Shown: positions 1 to 10,874, counted from the stretch's first letter. The stretch is 64,000 bases of DNA from an uncultured Lachnospiraceae bacterium (GCA_902781325.1 CACZJD010000001.1:23670-87669); one strand, 5' to 3'. Notes: generated by a model not told the origin, from the letters alone. Made by a program: numbers and translations.

Positions 1-972
1 GCGCACAACAATATTCCTCTTCCGCAGTTCCGCGAAGAGAAAATCTCCTGAGAAACCGGGATGACATGTAAAAACGAAGTTTGCTCTGGAATCAGGGAAA
101 ATAAAGCCCATCTTCCTGAGTTCTTCCTTGAAACGCTCCCTGGTCCTGACTATTTTGCCCGTTGTCGACTCAAAGTATTCCCGATCTTCCACCGCGGCCT
201 TCCCCAGCATGATGGAAGGGAGGTTCATGGTATAGGAGTTGAAGGAGAACTTGACGTCTTTCAGATATCCGATCAGTTTCTCGCTTCCCATCGCGAAGCC
301 AACCCTCAATCCTGCCATGGCGCGGGACTTGGAGAAAGTCTGAACGATCAGGAGATTGTCATATTTTTCTGTCAGGGGCAGCGCGCTTGTTCCGCCGAAA
401 TCAATATAAGCCTCGTCTACAATGACCACACTGTCGGGATTCGCTTTTACGATCCTCTCTACAGTAGCCAGGGACTCTTCCACACCTGTGGGCGCGTTGG
501 GATTTGGAAAAATGATCCCGCCGTTCTTATCTCCCGTAAGCCGGGGCATATATTCATAGGGATCGATGCTCATTTCCTCAGTCAGGGGGATCGGCTTATA
601 GGGAATGCCGTACAGGTCCGCCCAGACGGGATAAAAACTGTAGGTTACAGCAGGAAAAAGGATCGGATCGCCGCTGCTGAAAAATGTCAGGAAACAAAGG
701 GCAAGGACATCGTCGGAACCGACTCCCACAAAAATCCTGCTGCTGTCGATCCCGTAGAAATCAGCCAGAGCATCCGCAAGTTCCGAAGCGTTCATATCCG
801 GATACAAACGCAGATCATCCGCACGGAGCGAGAGTTCCTCCACAGCCTTTCTGACACCGGGCGCCGGCGGATAGGGGCATTCATTGGTGTTGAGCTTGAT
901 TATGTTCTTTACCTTAGGTTGTTCTCCTGCCGTATAGGGCACGGTCCTTCTGACTTTGTTCTCCCAGGACAT
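1..972 (-). CDS. hisC: Histidinol-phosphate aminotransferase, 3' end cut by window edge
   Basis: PLP-dependent fold type I aminotransferase converting imidazole-acetol phosphate and glutamate to histidinol phosphate in histidine synthesis. Reading the minus strand from the ATG at 972 gives an uninterrupted 324-codon frame that runs off position 1. Visible signs are LNTNECPYPPAPGV near the N terminus, FPNPNAPTGV, VDEAYIDFGG and the PLP-lysine region TFSKSRAMAGLRVGFAMG, all typical of HisC. The start is supported by AAAGGAGG seven bases upstream of ATG. About 30-40 residues are missing at the C terminus if it has the usual length of about 355. No other his gene is in the window, so a related aromatic or cobalamin-pathway aminotransferase (CobD-like) cannot be fully excluded. 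Confidence 0.85.
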   Translation of the reverse strand, partial: MSWENKVRRTVPYTAGEQPKVKNIIKLNTNECPYPPAPGVRKAVEELSLRADDLRLYPDMNASELADALADFYGIDSSRIFVGVGSDDVLALCFLTFFSSGDPILFPAVTYSFYPVWADLYGIPYKPIPLTEEMSIDPYEYMPRLTGDKNGGIIFPNPNAPTGVEESLATVERIVKANPDSVVIVDEAYIDFGGTSALPLTEKYDNLLIVQTFSKSRAMAGLRVGFAMGSEKLIGYLKDVKFSFNSYTMNLPSIMLGKAAVEDREYFESTTGKIVRTRERFKEELRKMGFIFPDSRANFVFTCHPGFSGDFLFAELRKRNIVVR

Positions 973-1046
973 GGTATTCCTCCTTTGTTCCCACAAATAT
1001 CCCCACGGTATTGTACCCTACTTCAAATTGGATGACAACAAATAAA

Positions 1047-1088
1047 GCGCCCCGACGTCAAAATATCTGCTCCGTCAGGGCGTTTTTT
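1047..1088. terminator. Probable bidirectional Rho-independent terminator
   Basis: Inverted repeat with arms CGCCCCGACG and CGTCAGGGCG (one mismatch) around a 15-base loop. It is followed by TTTTTT on the plus strand and by CTTTATTTG on the minus strand. It lies about 60 bases past the stop of the amino-acid ABC ATPase (minus strand) and just before the hisC promoter region, so it most likely ends the ABC transporter transcript. Confidence 0.65.
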
Positions 1089-1145
1089 ACTTAAGAATGG
1101 TTTCAGAGCTCTGCGGGACCGGTCCCGATTCACCGCAGCCGCATG

Positions 1146-1868
1146 TCACAGTACTTTACTGAGGAAATCCTGGAGTCGGGGATCCTTGGGATTGTCAAAG
1201 AATTCGGCGGGGGTGTTCTCCTCTTTGATAATACCTTCGTCGACGAAAAGAACCTTTGTGCCCACTTCTCTCGCAAATCCCATCTCATGGGTGACCACGA
1301 CCATGGTCATGCCTGCTTTTGCCAGCTCCTGCATTACATCAAGAACTTCGCCGACCATCTCAGGATCGAGGGCCGATGTAGGCTCGTCAAACAGCATTAC
1401 TTCCGGGTTCATGGCAAGGGAGCGCACAATAGCGATCCTTTGCTTCTGGCCGCCGGAAAGCTGTGCCGGATATGCGTCCGCTTTGTCCGCGAGGTTAACT
1501 CTGTTGAGAAGAGACAGCGCTTTTTCTTTGGCCTCTTCGCTGTTCATGATACCGAGTTTGGTGGGGGCCAGCGTAATATTGTCCATAATGGTCAGGTTAG
1601 CAAAGAGATTGAAGTGCTGGAACACCATTCCCATTCTCTGCCTCACTTTGTCGATATTGACACCCGGATCCGTGATCAGTGTGTCATCGAGCCAGATCTC
1701 TCCGCTGGTAGGAACTTCCAACAGATTCAGGCAGCGCAGAAAAGTCGACTTGCCGCTTCCCGAAGGGCCGATCACAACGATCTTCTCGCCGTCGTGAACA
1801 GTATAATCAATTCCGCGGAGGACTTCATTTTCACCAAAACTTTTATGAAGGTTCTTAACGGTTATCAC
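1146..1868 (-). CDS. Polar amino-acid ABC transporter ATPase
   Basis: 240-residue ATPase of the GlnQ/HisP/ArtP family that powers uptake through the membrane protein encoded just upstream. Walker [10 protein letters not shown] is near residues 34-42, the Q-loop is in FQHFNLF, the signature is LSGGQKQR, Walker B is [13 protein letters not shown] and the H-loop is [10 protein letters not shown]. Length matches the family. The start ATG overlaps the last 14 bases of the permease gene, a sign of translational coupling. Sequence alone does not fix the substrate; glutamine, cystine or another polar amino acid are all possible. Confidence 0.93.
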   Translation of the reverse strand: MITVKNLHKSFGENEVLRGIDYTVHDGEKIVVIGPSGSGKSTFLRCLNLLEVPTSGEIWLDDTLITDPGVNIDKVRQRMGMVFQHFNLFANLTIMDNITLAPTKLGIMNSEEAKEKALSLLNRVNLADKADAYPAQLSGGQKQRIAIVRSLAMNPEVMLFDEPTSALDPEMVGEVLDVMQELAKAGMTMVVVTHEMGFAREVGTKVLFVDEGIIKEENTPAEFFDNPKDPRLQDFLSKVL

Positions 1869-2541
1869 CTTGTCTCATCCTCCTTTCCATTTTGCCGAAC
1901 AGGATCGTCAGCAGCTTAACTATGATCAGATAGATCACAGCCGCTCCGATCAGGGGCATGAAAGCCTGATAGGTGGCCGACGAGATCTGGTTGGCCACTC
2001 GGGTCAGATCGCTCAGGCCAACGTAACCCACAATAGCGGTCTCCTTGAGAAGCGTGATAAATTCATTGCACAGAGGCGGCAGCGCGTTCTTGAAGGCCTG
2101 CGGCAGTACAACATAGCGCATTGTCTGGAATCTGGAAAGTCCCAGGGACCTTCCGGCTTCCATCTGTCCTGAATCGACGGCCAGGATTCCGGCGCGGATG
2201 ATCTCCGCGACATAGGCGCCTGAGTTGATACCGAAAGAAAGGCTGGCTACAAGTATTCCGTTCCTGCAGTTGCTCATTATGATAAACCACATGATCATAA
2301 GCTGCAGAACCGAAGGCGTCCCTCTTATGACGTCGATATACACATCCGCGATCCTGCCGAAGATCGTGATCTTGCCGCTGCGGTTGGTGTGCAGTTTCAT
2401 CAGAGCTGCGATCGTGCCGAGCACCAGACCGATCATAGCCGCGAAGATCGATACTTCAATCGTTATGCCCAGTCCCTGCAGATACAGTTTCCAGCGGTCT
2501 TTCTCTATGAAGGCTATTCTGAATAATTCACTGACGCTCAT
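1855..2541 (-). CDS. Polar amino-acid ABC transporter permease
   Basis: 228-residue integral membrane protein of the HisM/GlnP type. The N-terminal part [19 protein letters not shown] is the classical start of these permeases, followed by [15 protein letters not shown] and the EAA-loop region [30 protein letters not shown] that docks on the ATPase. Five or so hydrophobic segments can be seen. It lies between the binding-protein gene and the ATPase in the usual order SBP-permease-ATPase. A single permease gene implies a homodimeric channel. Confidence 0.92.
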   Translation of the reverse strand: MSVSELFRIAFIEKDRWKLYLQGLGITIEVSIFAAMIGLVLGTIAALMKLHTNRSGKITIFGRIADVYIDVIRGTPSVLQLMIMWFIIMSNCRNGILVASLSFGINSGAYVAEIIRAGILAVDSGQMEAGRSLGLSRFQTMRYVVLPQAFKNALPPLCNEFITLLKETAIVGYVGLSDLTRVANQISSATYQAFMPLIGAAVIYLIIVKLLTILFGKMERRMRQGDNR

Positions 2542-2596
2542 CTGTTACTCCTATCGTACTAAAATCTGTACTTTACGGTTTTTCTCTTACATAAAT

Positions 2597-2623
2597 GCCG
2601 GGCAGGAGTTACTCCCGCCCGGC
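2597..2623 (-). promoter_or_regulatory. Strong stem-loop between binding-protein and permease genes
   Basis: GCCGGGCGGGAG and CTCCTGCCCGGC form a 12-bp stem (one G.T pair) with a TAA loop. No T-run follows (ATTTATG), so it is a weak terminator at best. Such hairpins after a binding-protein cistron are known to protect the upstream mRNA and let the binding protein be made in excess over the membrane parts; that role is inferred here. Confidence 0.7.
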
Positions 2624-2686
2624 AGAAACATCCTTTTATGATACGCCTGACAGAGCAGGCTCTTAAATCTTGTTCAGAGCGGATAC

Positions 2687-3523
2687 TCAGTTCTGGATAT
2701 ACTGCTCGACGAGTTTATCGAATGTTCCGTCAGCCTTGATCTCAGCAAGCGCGGCATTGACCTTCTCTGTGAGAACGGTGTCGCCCTTGGGCATTGCGAT
2801 CGCATACTGCTCAGGTTCGAAGCCATAAACAGCTCCGTCGGTAAGCTTGAGCTGATCAGGATAATTGCTCTGGAATACCATAGCGGGGTTTCTGTCGATG
2901 ATCACGCAGTCAAGTCTGCCGTTAAGAAGATCGTTTACAGCGTCAACAGCTTTGTTATAAGACTTCTTCTGTGTTGTTCCGTCCTCAGCGATAAGGTCGT
3001 CGATCAGATACTCACCTGTGGTGCCGAGCTGGCATCCGAGGTTCTTGCCAAGAAGGTCTTCCTTCGCCGCGATAGCGGAATCAGCGGGAAGGATCACATA
3101 CTGAACAGCTTCATAATAAGAATCTGAGAAATCAACAGCGTTCTTTCTCTCATCCGTTACGGTCATGCCTGCGATGGCAACATCGATCTTAGAACCGATC
3201 GATGTGATCAGGGAGCCGAACTCCATGTTCTGGATTTCAACTTCCACACCCAGTTTCTCGCCGATCGCCTTGATCAGAGCCATGTCAAATCCGTCGGGTT
3301 CGCCGTTGTCGCCGAGATATTCAAAAGGCGGGAACTCAGCGTTTGTTCCGACGATCAGTTTGCCGTCAGCAAGTGCATCGGACTCCGCGCCCTCAGCGGA
3401 AGCGGTTTCTTCAGCTGCAGCTGTATCCTTAGCGTCGGAGCTGCCCGTGCTTGTGGATGATCCGCAGGCGATGAGGCTGACAGAGATCGCTGCTGTGAGC
3501 AGCATTGCAATAATCTTTTTCAT
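2687..3523 (-). CDS. Amino-acid-binding lipoprotein of ABC transporter
   Basis: 278-residue extracytoplasmic solute-binding protein, family 3. A lipoprotein signal peptide ends in SLIACGSS (Cys at residue 20), followed by a Ser/Thr/Ala/Glu-rich spacer. The mature part starts LIVGTNAEFPPFEYLGDNGEPDGFD, the standard opening of family 3 proteins, and has AIAGMTVTDERKNAVDFSDSYY, the ligand-contacting region. First gene of a three-gene uptake operon with its own promoter (3609-3637). Ligand probably a polar amino acid; exact identity unknown. Confidence 0.93.
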   Translation of the reverse strand: MKKIIAMLLTAAISVSLIACGSSTSTGSSDAKDTAAAEETASAEGAESDALADGKLIVGTNAEFPPFEYLGDNGEPDGFDMALIKAIGEKLGVEVEIQNMEFGSLITSIGSKIDVAIAGMTVTDERKNAVDFSDSYYEAVQYVILPADSAIAAKEDLLGKNLGCQLGTTGEYLIDDLIAEDGTTQKKSYNKAVDAVNDLLNGRLDCVIIDRNPAMVFQSNYPDQLKLTDGAVYGFEPEQYAIAMPKGDTVLTEKVNAALAEIKADGTFDKLVEQYIQN

Positions 3524-3577
3524 GTTCTTTCCTCCACTTCTTCCTGTGACTCACTCAGACAATGTACAGTAAAAATT

Positions 3578-3593
3578 TGTACAATTGTATACA
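3578..3593. promoter_or_regulatory. Candidate operator in leader of amino-acid ABC operon
   Basis: TGTACAATTGTATACA is close to a palindrome centred on CAATTG and lies about 10-25 bases downstream of the predicted transcription start, a position where a repressor could block elongation. The binding protein is unknown. Confidence 0.35.
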
Positions 3594-3608
3594 GGAAATT
3601 CAACGTCT

Positions 3609-3637
3609 ATTATATGCATTTCCATTCGGTGTTTCAA
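3609..3637 (-). promoter_or_regulatory. Sigma-A promoter of amino-acid ABC operon
   Basis: On the minus strand TTGAAA (3637-3632), a 17-base spacer and TATAAT (3614-3609), a near-perfect sigma-A promoter. It would start transcription near 3602, giving an 80-base leader before the ATG at 3523. Confidence 0.85.
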
Positions 3638-3692
3638 GAAAGATTTTAACAAACATCGGTTATTTGATGATTTTTATTGCGGCGCGGGTGGC

Positions 3693-5057
<1,365 letters not shown>

Positions 5058-5092
5058 TTTCTGTCCTCCGCTTCCGTTTTTATCACAAGTTA

Positions 5093-6238
5093 TTATTTGT
5101 TATGGCTGCGTACCTTAAATCCCGCATAATCACCCCTGCTGTACACGACCTTGCAGCCTGCCTTGCGGACTCTGAGTTCAATGCACCTGCCGCATGCGGA
5201 CGCCTCGTCCTCCGTGCATATTTTGCCGTCGTACAGAAGATATTTTTTCCGCACGTCTCCCGGAGACAGATTGGGCATGATCACGTTGGCTCCGGCCAGA
5301 AATCCCAATTCTCTTCCGACAGGATGAATGGTTCCCAGCGCTGTCGTCGCGGGAAGCAGAACATCCGGAAGCATGAGCCTGATCACTGCGAGAAGGTGAA
5401 GGGTGTCATAGAGGCTTCCCGCCTTCTCACCCGCGAAGGGTGTATCTTTGTGGGGGATAAAGGGCCCGATTCCGATCATATGAGGCCGGAATTCTTTCAT
5501 ATAGCGCAGATCTTCGATCACATGGTCCCTGGTCTGTCCCGGGGATCCCACCATGATCCCGCAGCCCACCTGATATCCGATCTCTTTGAGATCTGCAAGA
5601 CACCTCTTTCTGTTTGCGATGCTCAGCTCCTGCGGATGAAGATATCTGTAGTGTTCCGGATCCGATGTCTCCTGGCGCAGCAGATAGCGGTCAGCGCCGG
5701 CATCGAAATAGGCTTTATAGGAATCTCTGCTCTTTTCTCCGATAGACAGTGTCACAGCGCAGTCGGGATACCGCTCTTTAATTGCGGACACGATCCCGCA
5801 TATCATTTCATCCGTGAAATACAGATCCTCGCCGCCCTGCAGCACAAAGGTCCTAAAGCCCAGGGAATACCCCTGCTCGCAGCACGCAAGGATCTGCTCC
5901 GGAGTCAGTCTGTAGCGCTGTACATTCCGGTTGCTTCTCCGGATCCCGCAGTATCTGCAGTCATTTCTGCAGTAGTTCGTGAACTCGATCAGCCCGCGAA
6001 GATAGACGTCATTTCCGTAATACTTCTCTCTTGCCCTTCGCGCCGCGGCATAGAGAAGCGCTTCTTCCTCTGTACACCGGGCAGCCGGGATCTCTTCGCG
6101 GATCTGCACGCATCTGTCCGCGTCTTCACTGCACGACTCTGCCAAAATATCGAATAACTCACGAAGATCGCTGTCTGTGAGTGTCTGTTCTTTTTCCAGG
6201 AGCCCGACCAGCTCCGCCATTCTCGAAAGTTTATTCAT
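5093..6238 (-). CDS. hydE: [FeFe] hydrogenase maturase HydE (radical SAM)
   Basis: 381-residue radical SAM enzyme. In [FeFe] hydrogenase assembly HydE acts on the Fe-cysteine complex from HydG and helps build the dithiomethylamine-bridged diiron unit. Radical SAM motif CRNDCRYC (CX3CX2C) lies in LIEFTNYCRNDCRYCGIR, then QGGEDLYF, ETSDPEHYRYLHP and PFIPHKDTPF, all typical of HydE; a second cysteine set CX7CX2C is near the C terminus (ICTEDEASACGRC). I chose the ATG at 6238, which overlaps the hydF stop (ATGAATAA); a TTG three codons earlier is possible. No hydG or hydA is in the window, so its partner may be the nitrogenase-like system encoded in the same operon. BioB/PylB-like enzymes are the main alternative, but length and motifs fit HydE better. 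Confidence 0.88.
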   Translation of the reverse strand: MNKLSRMAELVGLLEKEQTLTDSDLRELFDILAESCSEDADRCVQIREEIPAARCTEEEALLYAAARRAREKYYGNDVYLRGLIEFTNYCRNDCRYCGIRRSNRNVQRYRLTPEQILACCEQGYSLGFRTFVLQGGEDLYFTDEMICGIVSAIKERYPDCAVTLSIGEKSRDSYKAYFDAGADRYLLRQETSDPEHYRYLHPQELSIANRKRCLADLKEIGYQVGCGIMVGSPGQTRDHVIEDLRYMKEFRPHMIGIGPFIPHKDTPFAGEKAGSLYDTLHLLAVIRLMLPDVLLPATTALGTIHPVGRELGFLAGANVIMPNLSPGDVRKKYLLYDGKICTEDEASACGRCIELRVRKAGCKVVYSRGDYAGFKVRSHNK

Positions 6239-7463
6239 TTCGCACAATTTCCGTACTTCTGTCCAGGATCCCCCTCATATAGGCGATCGCAGTGCCGTAA
6301 TTGGTAAAAGGAATTCCCTGGTCTGCCGCGCACTTCATGCGCCAGCGCACCTCTCTGTCGTTAAGCATGCAGGCGCCGCAGTGGATGATCAGCGCGTATT
6401 TAGTGAGATCATCGGGAAATCCTGTGCCCGAGCTCGTCTCAAAGCGGATATCCGCACCGGTCTTCTTCCTGATCCAGGCAGGGATCTTCTCCGTTCCGAT
6501 GTCGCCGCACTGCCTGTGGTGCGTACAGCCCTCGGAGATCAGGATCACATCTCCATCCTTCAGTTCATCTATCTTTCTGACGCCTGCCAGCGCGGAGTCA
6601 AGAAATCCTTTATATCTGGCCATAAGGATCGAGAAGGAGGTGAGGGGAATGTCCGCCGGCACTGTTTTGGCCACCTCTCCAAAGACCTGGCTGTCAGTGA
6701 TGACAAGTCCGGGCTTAGTCTGCCCGCCCTCACAATCCAGTTTCTCCAGTAGTTCTCCGAGCCGGTCCTGTTTGACACAGATGGGAATGCCGTCCGCATC
6801 GAGGATTCCACGGATCATCATCTGCTGGGGAAGGATCAGCCTCCCTTTAGGAGCGGCTTTGTCAATGGGAATTACCAGGATGACCATTTCAGAAGGTTCG
6901 ATCAGATCCCCGATCAGCGGTCTCTCCACAATGCTCTCTCTGCCGAGAACGGCTATTCTTTCCTTGAGTTCATGGATACCATCACCTGTCAAAGCGCTCA
7001 CATAAAGAATCTGTCCCTTAATGATCCCGGGAAACAACTTTTCCGCTTCTTCGACACCGGTCTTGTCAACGAGGTCGGATTTATTAATGACTACAATGTA
7101 GGGTATCTCTTTCTCCTCAAAGAGAGCTATGAGCTCCATGTCAGCTTCTGCGGCTCCGGTCTGCGCGTCAAGTACGAGCACAGCCAGGTCGGCCCGGTTC
7201 ATAACTCTTCTGGCCCGCCGGACTCTCTTCTCCCCCAGCGCGCCCTCGTCATCAAATCCGGGCGTATCTATGATCACTACAGGACCCAGGGGCAGCAGTT
7301 CCATAGACTTGATGACCGGATCAGTCGTCGTGCCCCTGACGTCGGATACCACGGAGATCTCCTGACCCGTCACGGCGTTCACAATGCTGGACTTTCCTGC
7401 ATTTCTCCTGCCGAAGAATCCAATGTGCACTCTTTCGCCCGAAGGCGTGCTGTTAAGGCTCAT
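6231..7463 (-). CDS. hydF: [FeFe] hydrogenase H-cluster maturation GTPase HydF
   Basis: 410-residue scaffold/carrier GTPase that in [FeFe] hydrogenase maturation holds the diiron precursor. N-terminal Era/TrmE-like GTPase: GRRNAGKSSIVNAVTGQ (P-loop), DTPGFDDEG (G3), VINKSDLVD (G4), VSALTG (G5). A middle dimerisation domain is followed by the cluster-binding end with CTHHRQCGD and HCGACM, the CxH...HCxxC ligand set of HydF. Start ATG at 7463 follows AAAGGAGG and overlaps the end of the NifK-like gene by a few bases, so translation is coupled. Its stop overlaps the hydE start. Finding HydF without HydG is unusual. Confidence 0.93.
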   Translation of the reverse strand: MSLNSTPSGERVHIGFFGRRNAGKSSIVNAVTGQEISVVSDVRGTTTDPVIKSMELLPLGPVVIIDTPGFDDEGALGEKRVRRARRVMNRADLAVLVLDAQTGAAEADMELIALFEEKEIPYIVVINKSDLVDKTGVEEAEKLFPGIIKGQILYVSALTGDGIHELKERIAVLGRESIVERPLIGDLIEPSEMVILVIPIDKAAPKGRLILPQQMMIRGILDADGIPICVKQDRLGELLEKLDCEGGQTKPGLVITDSQVFGEVAKTVPADIPLTSFSILMARYKGFLDSALAGVRKIDELKDGDVILISEGCTHHRQCGDIGTEKIPAWIRKKTGADIRFETSSGTGFPDDLTKYALIIHCGACMLNDREVRWRMKCAADQGIPFTNYGTAIAYMRGILDRSTEIVRNE

Positions 7464-8646
7464 CGCTGCCTCCTTTTCCCTCACATGTATTGATGAAAGG
7501 ATCTCTGAAACTGCTTCTGTAAATGCGGCCTGAAAATGCCAGATGCGGCACCGGGTCCATTGCGGTCCCGTCCGGGATCACATAGCGGTAGAGCGGATCC
7601 GCGATCACAAGGGTATTCTCCGAGCAGATCTGCTCCATTGTTTCTTCAACTTCCTCTTCTCCCCGGCAGATCTTATCCGCAGATCGGATCAGATTCTCAC
7701 TCTCTTCTGTAGCTGCGATCACACATGTACGCAGTCCTCTGTCTTCATAATCCTGCGCGATACTGCAGGACAGGACCGGCTCGCCGATCACGATGATCTG
7801 TGGTTTTCCTTGAAGATCCGATCCATCGGTCTCATATGCGGTTCCGCAGACTCCGCTTTCCGCGGCTTTCGCCAGTTTTCGAAGCACACGTCCTCGCATG
7901 CTTCCCAGCGGAGCACCCGCCACCCATGGTGTACCGAACTTGGCCCTCAAATATTCAGCTGTGCGCATGCCTGAAGCTGATACCACAAGGTTGACTGACG
8001 ACCCGCCGGCCTTTTCCAGTTCAGTCAAAGAGTCGCCCATAGCCCACACAGAAGTGATCTCCCAGCCTTCCTTTTCCAGGATTTCACGGAGGGAAGATAC
8101 ACAGCTTTCCACCGCGTAGTCAAGAGGTGTCATTCCGAGTATATTCAGGCTTCTTCTTTTCGCGGCTCTTTCATTGTCTCCGGTTTCAGAGCCGCCCGCC
8201 TCTCCAAACAGCTTTTCAGCCAGCTTAGCAAAAGCAAGGCCTGCGCCGCTTATATAGTCGTGCATTCCGTTAGTCGGAATATAGAATGTCGGTATACCGG
8301 TCCTGCTCTCAATGACCCTGCATATTCCGGCGAAATCCGTACCCGTAAGGTACGGGATCGGAGAATTGCAGAGCGCGATAAACCGCGGCGAGAACTTCCC
8401 GGACGCTCTCACAACATCATTGATCAGTTTGCTGTCATTGCCCATGACCGCATCAGGTTCACACAGCCCCGACAGAAAGATCAGACTGTCGCGGTCGTAC
8501 CATCGCGTCTCGTCATGGGTGTTGTATGTGGAATTACATCCGGACGGGTCGTGCATGACTACCATGCCCCCCAGTTCGTAGAGCGCCGAACACACTCCCG
8601 ATACATCCCCGGAGTAGACCGGCAGTATTCTGTATGCCTGTCTCAT
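7453..8646 (-). CDS. Nitrogenase component 1-like protein, NifK/N type (set A)
   Basis: 397-residue member of the NifD/K/E/N oxidoreductase family, cytoplasmic. YELGGMVVMHDPSGCNSTYNT near residues 24-43, GLCEPDAVMGND (60-71) and ALCNSPIPYLTGTDFAGI (91-108) correspond to the cysteine-bearing segments and the E/D-x-V-x-G-x-x-K-L region of the family. Cysteines at 19, 37, 62 and 93 could bind a metal cluster. It is shorter than NifK (about 520). It clearly matches the C-terminal half of the fused protein at 15933-18482 (same YELGG, GC, DAxxGxDxKL and GTDF blocks). It probably pairs with the D-like half of the fusion encoded immediately upstream (41-base gap). GGGAGG supports the ATG. Substrate unknown. 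Confidence 0.8.
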   Translation of the reverse strand: MRQAYRILPVYSGDVSGVCSALYELGGMVVMHDPSGCNSTYNTHDETRWYDRDSLIFLSGLCEPDAVMGNDSKLINDVVRASGKFSPRFIALCNSPIPYLTGTDFAGICRVIESRTGIPTFYIPTNGMHDYISGAGLAFAKLAEKLFGEAGGSETGDNERAAKRRSLNILGMTPLDYAVESCVSSLREILEKEGWEITSVWAMGDSLTELEKAGGSSVNLVVSASGMRTAEYLRAKFGTPWVAGAPLGSMRGRVLRKLAKAAESGVCGTAYETDGSDLQGKPQIIVIGEPVLSCSIAQDYEDRGLRTCVIAATEESENLIRSADKICRGEEEVEETMEQICSENTLVIADPLYRYVIPDGTAMDPVPHLAFSGRIYRSSFRDPFINTCEGKGGSDEP

Positions 8647-8687
8647 AGTTTCCTCCCGAAGGTCAAAATATCGTCTTATTATACGCG

Positions 8688-10874
8688 TCAGAACAGAATG
8701 CTCTCGCAGCCCAGGCCCTTTCTGGGAACCAGGTCCCTTGTATCCTTCGTATTCTTATAGGCATCTTCCATCAGGGCAGCCATCTTTCTGATCCCGCTAA
8801 AGCCCCACATTCCCCCGAAGTCGACGAGGTTTACAAAGTGCTCAGTTCCGCAGAACCAGGCCGCTTTGGGCCCTACGGCCAGGTAACCGCTGTGTTCCGG
8901 ATCTATGGCTCCCGCGTGGAGCAGACGCCCCTCTGCATGGATCGTACTGCAAAGAAGAATTTCGCCGTGGTTCTCCCTGAGCCAGAGGAAATCATCCTCT
9001 TCTTCGGGGCTCACAGCGTCCAGATAAACTTCCCTGACATTAAATCCGTGCTCAAGAAGAAGTCTTGCAAACCCCAGAGGTCTCTGCACGGCTATATAAT
9101 CAATTGCGATCGGAGTGCTGCCGATCAAATCCCGCAGGTTACAAAGTGCCTTCTCGCACAGTTTTTCTTCCTGTGCAAAGTCAATGCCTGCCTGCTTCAT
9201 AGTTATGCCCAGTGTCTGTGCTGCAGTTTCAAGTTCTTCCCTGATCCCGGCATAATCGATGACTGCCGGCAGATACAGTCCCTTACAGCCCAGTCTTCGG
9301 GCCGTCTGCCTTACAGAGACCGCAGACATGGGGCTTCTTGTTATAAAGACTTCTCTGCCTGAGAGTTTCTGATACTCTTTCAAAGTTTCGCAGTCCTGTA
9401 TCTGCAGCGGATTTGAGTCCATCCCCCGGGCCTTGTCCGCCGCCCGGATCAGCCGCATCAGATCACTCTCGGGATCCAGCGCATAGATATCTCCGAGCAG
9501 TGCTGTAAGCCCGTTCTTTTCTTCAGAAAGCTCAAGGATATCCATCATAGCCTTTCTGAGTTTCATGTCCGGACTGGGGCCTGTCTTTTGCATAATGGGA
9601 TCCATCCATCCCTTGATGAATACTATCTGCGGGAATCTCTTTTCCAGCTCTTTATATACATATCTCAGATCGCATCCCATAAAGTGATGGAGACAGACAG
9701 GAAATACAAGGACAGCTTTGGGAAGTCCTTCCTCTCCCCTCTTTCTGCGGATCTTTTCCAGCACGTCAGAGACTCCCTCAAGTGTGATCTCCTCGAGATT
9801 TCCGCTGTGCATGTCCTTTTCTTCAAGGACTACACAGGAAAAGCGCTCGATAGCGTTCATCTCGGCGGCAGTCATCACGACTCCTCTCATACAGTTGTCC
9901 GAGCAGACGTAGATCTGATGGGCCTGGGGCATCAGCATTCCGATATGCACAATGTTCCAGGTCTCGTGGACCGGCGGATTAAATTCAAGTTCCTGCGCGA
10001 AAGGTGCAGGAAAGGAAGCTTTTGATACAGGGATCCTGGAGGGACCTTCGCTTCCTGCTTCAGAGCTCTCTCTGCTTTTTTCCGGAGCAGCTTCATTTTC
10101 CTGTGCCGGATACGCGACGCCGCAGTCCGAGGCTATTTTATCGGCCAATGCTCTGTAGCAATCCGCAATATCAGAATCAGGAAATGCGCTCATGACAGTC
10201 ACTCCCAGTTCTTCCGCTTCCTGTACAAGATCCGACCTCTCGATACTACCGGTGATCTGCGTGTGAAGATCCTGTGAGAGTTCAAGCACTTTTTCTTCCT
10301 CGCGTTTTACATTTCTCCGGTTGAGGATCAGACCGCCCAGCTGCGCGTATCCTCTCTCTTTGAAGTTTTCCACTGCGAGTCCGATATTGGCCGCCGCATA
10401 GATCGCCATATTCTCGCCGGAAGTCAGAATATACACTCTGTTGGCGTATCCCTCTCTCATAGGCATGGCAAATCCTCCGCATACCACGTCCCCGAGGACA
10501 TCGTAGAGGATCACATCCGGGCTGTATTTTGCCAAAATATCTTTGTCCCTTAAAGTCTCCAGCGCAGTGATGATGCCCCTGCCGGCGCATCCCCGTCCGG
10601 GCATGGGACCCCCTGCCTCCGCGCAGATGACTCGTCCTCTTCCGGTCTCTTTCACATAGATAACATCTTCAAGTCCAAAGGGAACGCGCTTTCTGACCAT
10701 CTCCATGACTGTGGGGATCTTCTTCCCGTCCCGCAGGCTCAGGGTGGAATCCGCTTTGGGGTCGCATCCGATCTGAAGTACAGTCATTCCCAGGCTTGCC
10801 CAGTATTGCGACAGATTTGAAACGGTAGTCGATTTCCCGATGCCGCCTTTTCCGTAAAATGCTATTCTGATCAT
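8688..10874 (-). CDS. NifH-NifD-like fusion protein (set A)
   Basis: 728 residues joining a nitrogenase reductase to a component 1-like domain. Residues 1-255 are a NifH/BchL-type ATPase: P-loop GKGGIGKST (8-16), [10 protein letters not shown] (36-44), and the two cluster-ligand cysteines in GRGCAGRG (Cys96) and [11 protein letters not shown] (Cys132), all intact. A Glu/Ala/Ser/Pro-rich linker covers about 255-300. Residues 305-728 resemble NifD/E: YVCSDNCMRGVV (Cys323, Cys327), VVLEEKDMHSGNLEEI (E-K-D-x-x-x-G motif), VFPVCLHHFMGCDL (Cys393, Cys400) and a C-terminal NLVDFGGMWGFSGIRKM block. I do not see an obvious equivalent of the FeMo-cofactor cysteine. A covalent H-D fusion is not the normal architecture, where the reductase docks transiently. 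ATG overlaps the TM1266-like stop (ATGA). Confidence 0.85.
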   Translation of the reverse strand: MIRIAFYGKGGIGKSTTVSNLSQYWASLGMTVLQIGCDPKADSTLSLRDGKKIPTVMEMVRKRVPFGLEDVIYVKETGRGRVICAEAGGPMPGRGCAGRGIITALETLRDKDILAKYSPDVILYDVLGDVVCGGFAMPMREGYANRVYILTSGENMAIYAAANIGLAVENFKERGYAQLGGLILNRRNVKREEEKVLELSQDLHTQITGSIERSDLVQEAEELGVTVMSAFPDSDIADCYRALADKIASDCGVAYPAQENEAAPEKSRESSEAGSEGPSRIPVSKASFPAPFAQELEFNPPVHETWNIVHIGMLMPQAHQIYVCSDNCMRGVVMTAAEMNAIERFSCVVLEEKDMHSGNLEEITLEGVSDVLEKIRRKRGEEGLPKAVLVFPVCLHHFMGCDLRYVYKELEKRFPQIVFIKGWMDPIMQKTGPSPDMKLRKAMMDILELSEEKNGLTALLGDIYALDPESDLMRLIRAADKARGMDSNPLQIQDCETLKEYQKLSGREVFITRSPMSAVSVRQTARRLGCKGLYLPAVIDYAGIREELETAAQTLGITMKQAGIDFAQEEKLCEKALCNLRDLIGSTPIAIDYIAVQRPLGFARLLLEHGFNVREVYLDAVSPEEEDDFLWLRENHGEILLCSTIHAEGRLLHAGAIDPEHSGYLAVGPKAAWFCGTEHFVNLVDFGGMWGFSGIRKMAALMEDAYKNTKDTRDLVPRKGLGCESILF

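Noticed and set aside
61-1035. Long plus-strand open frame at the left edge
   Set aside because: It is antisense to hisC, which has clear family motifs and a ribosome site; the plus frame has no recognisable protein.
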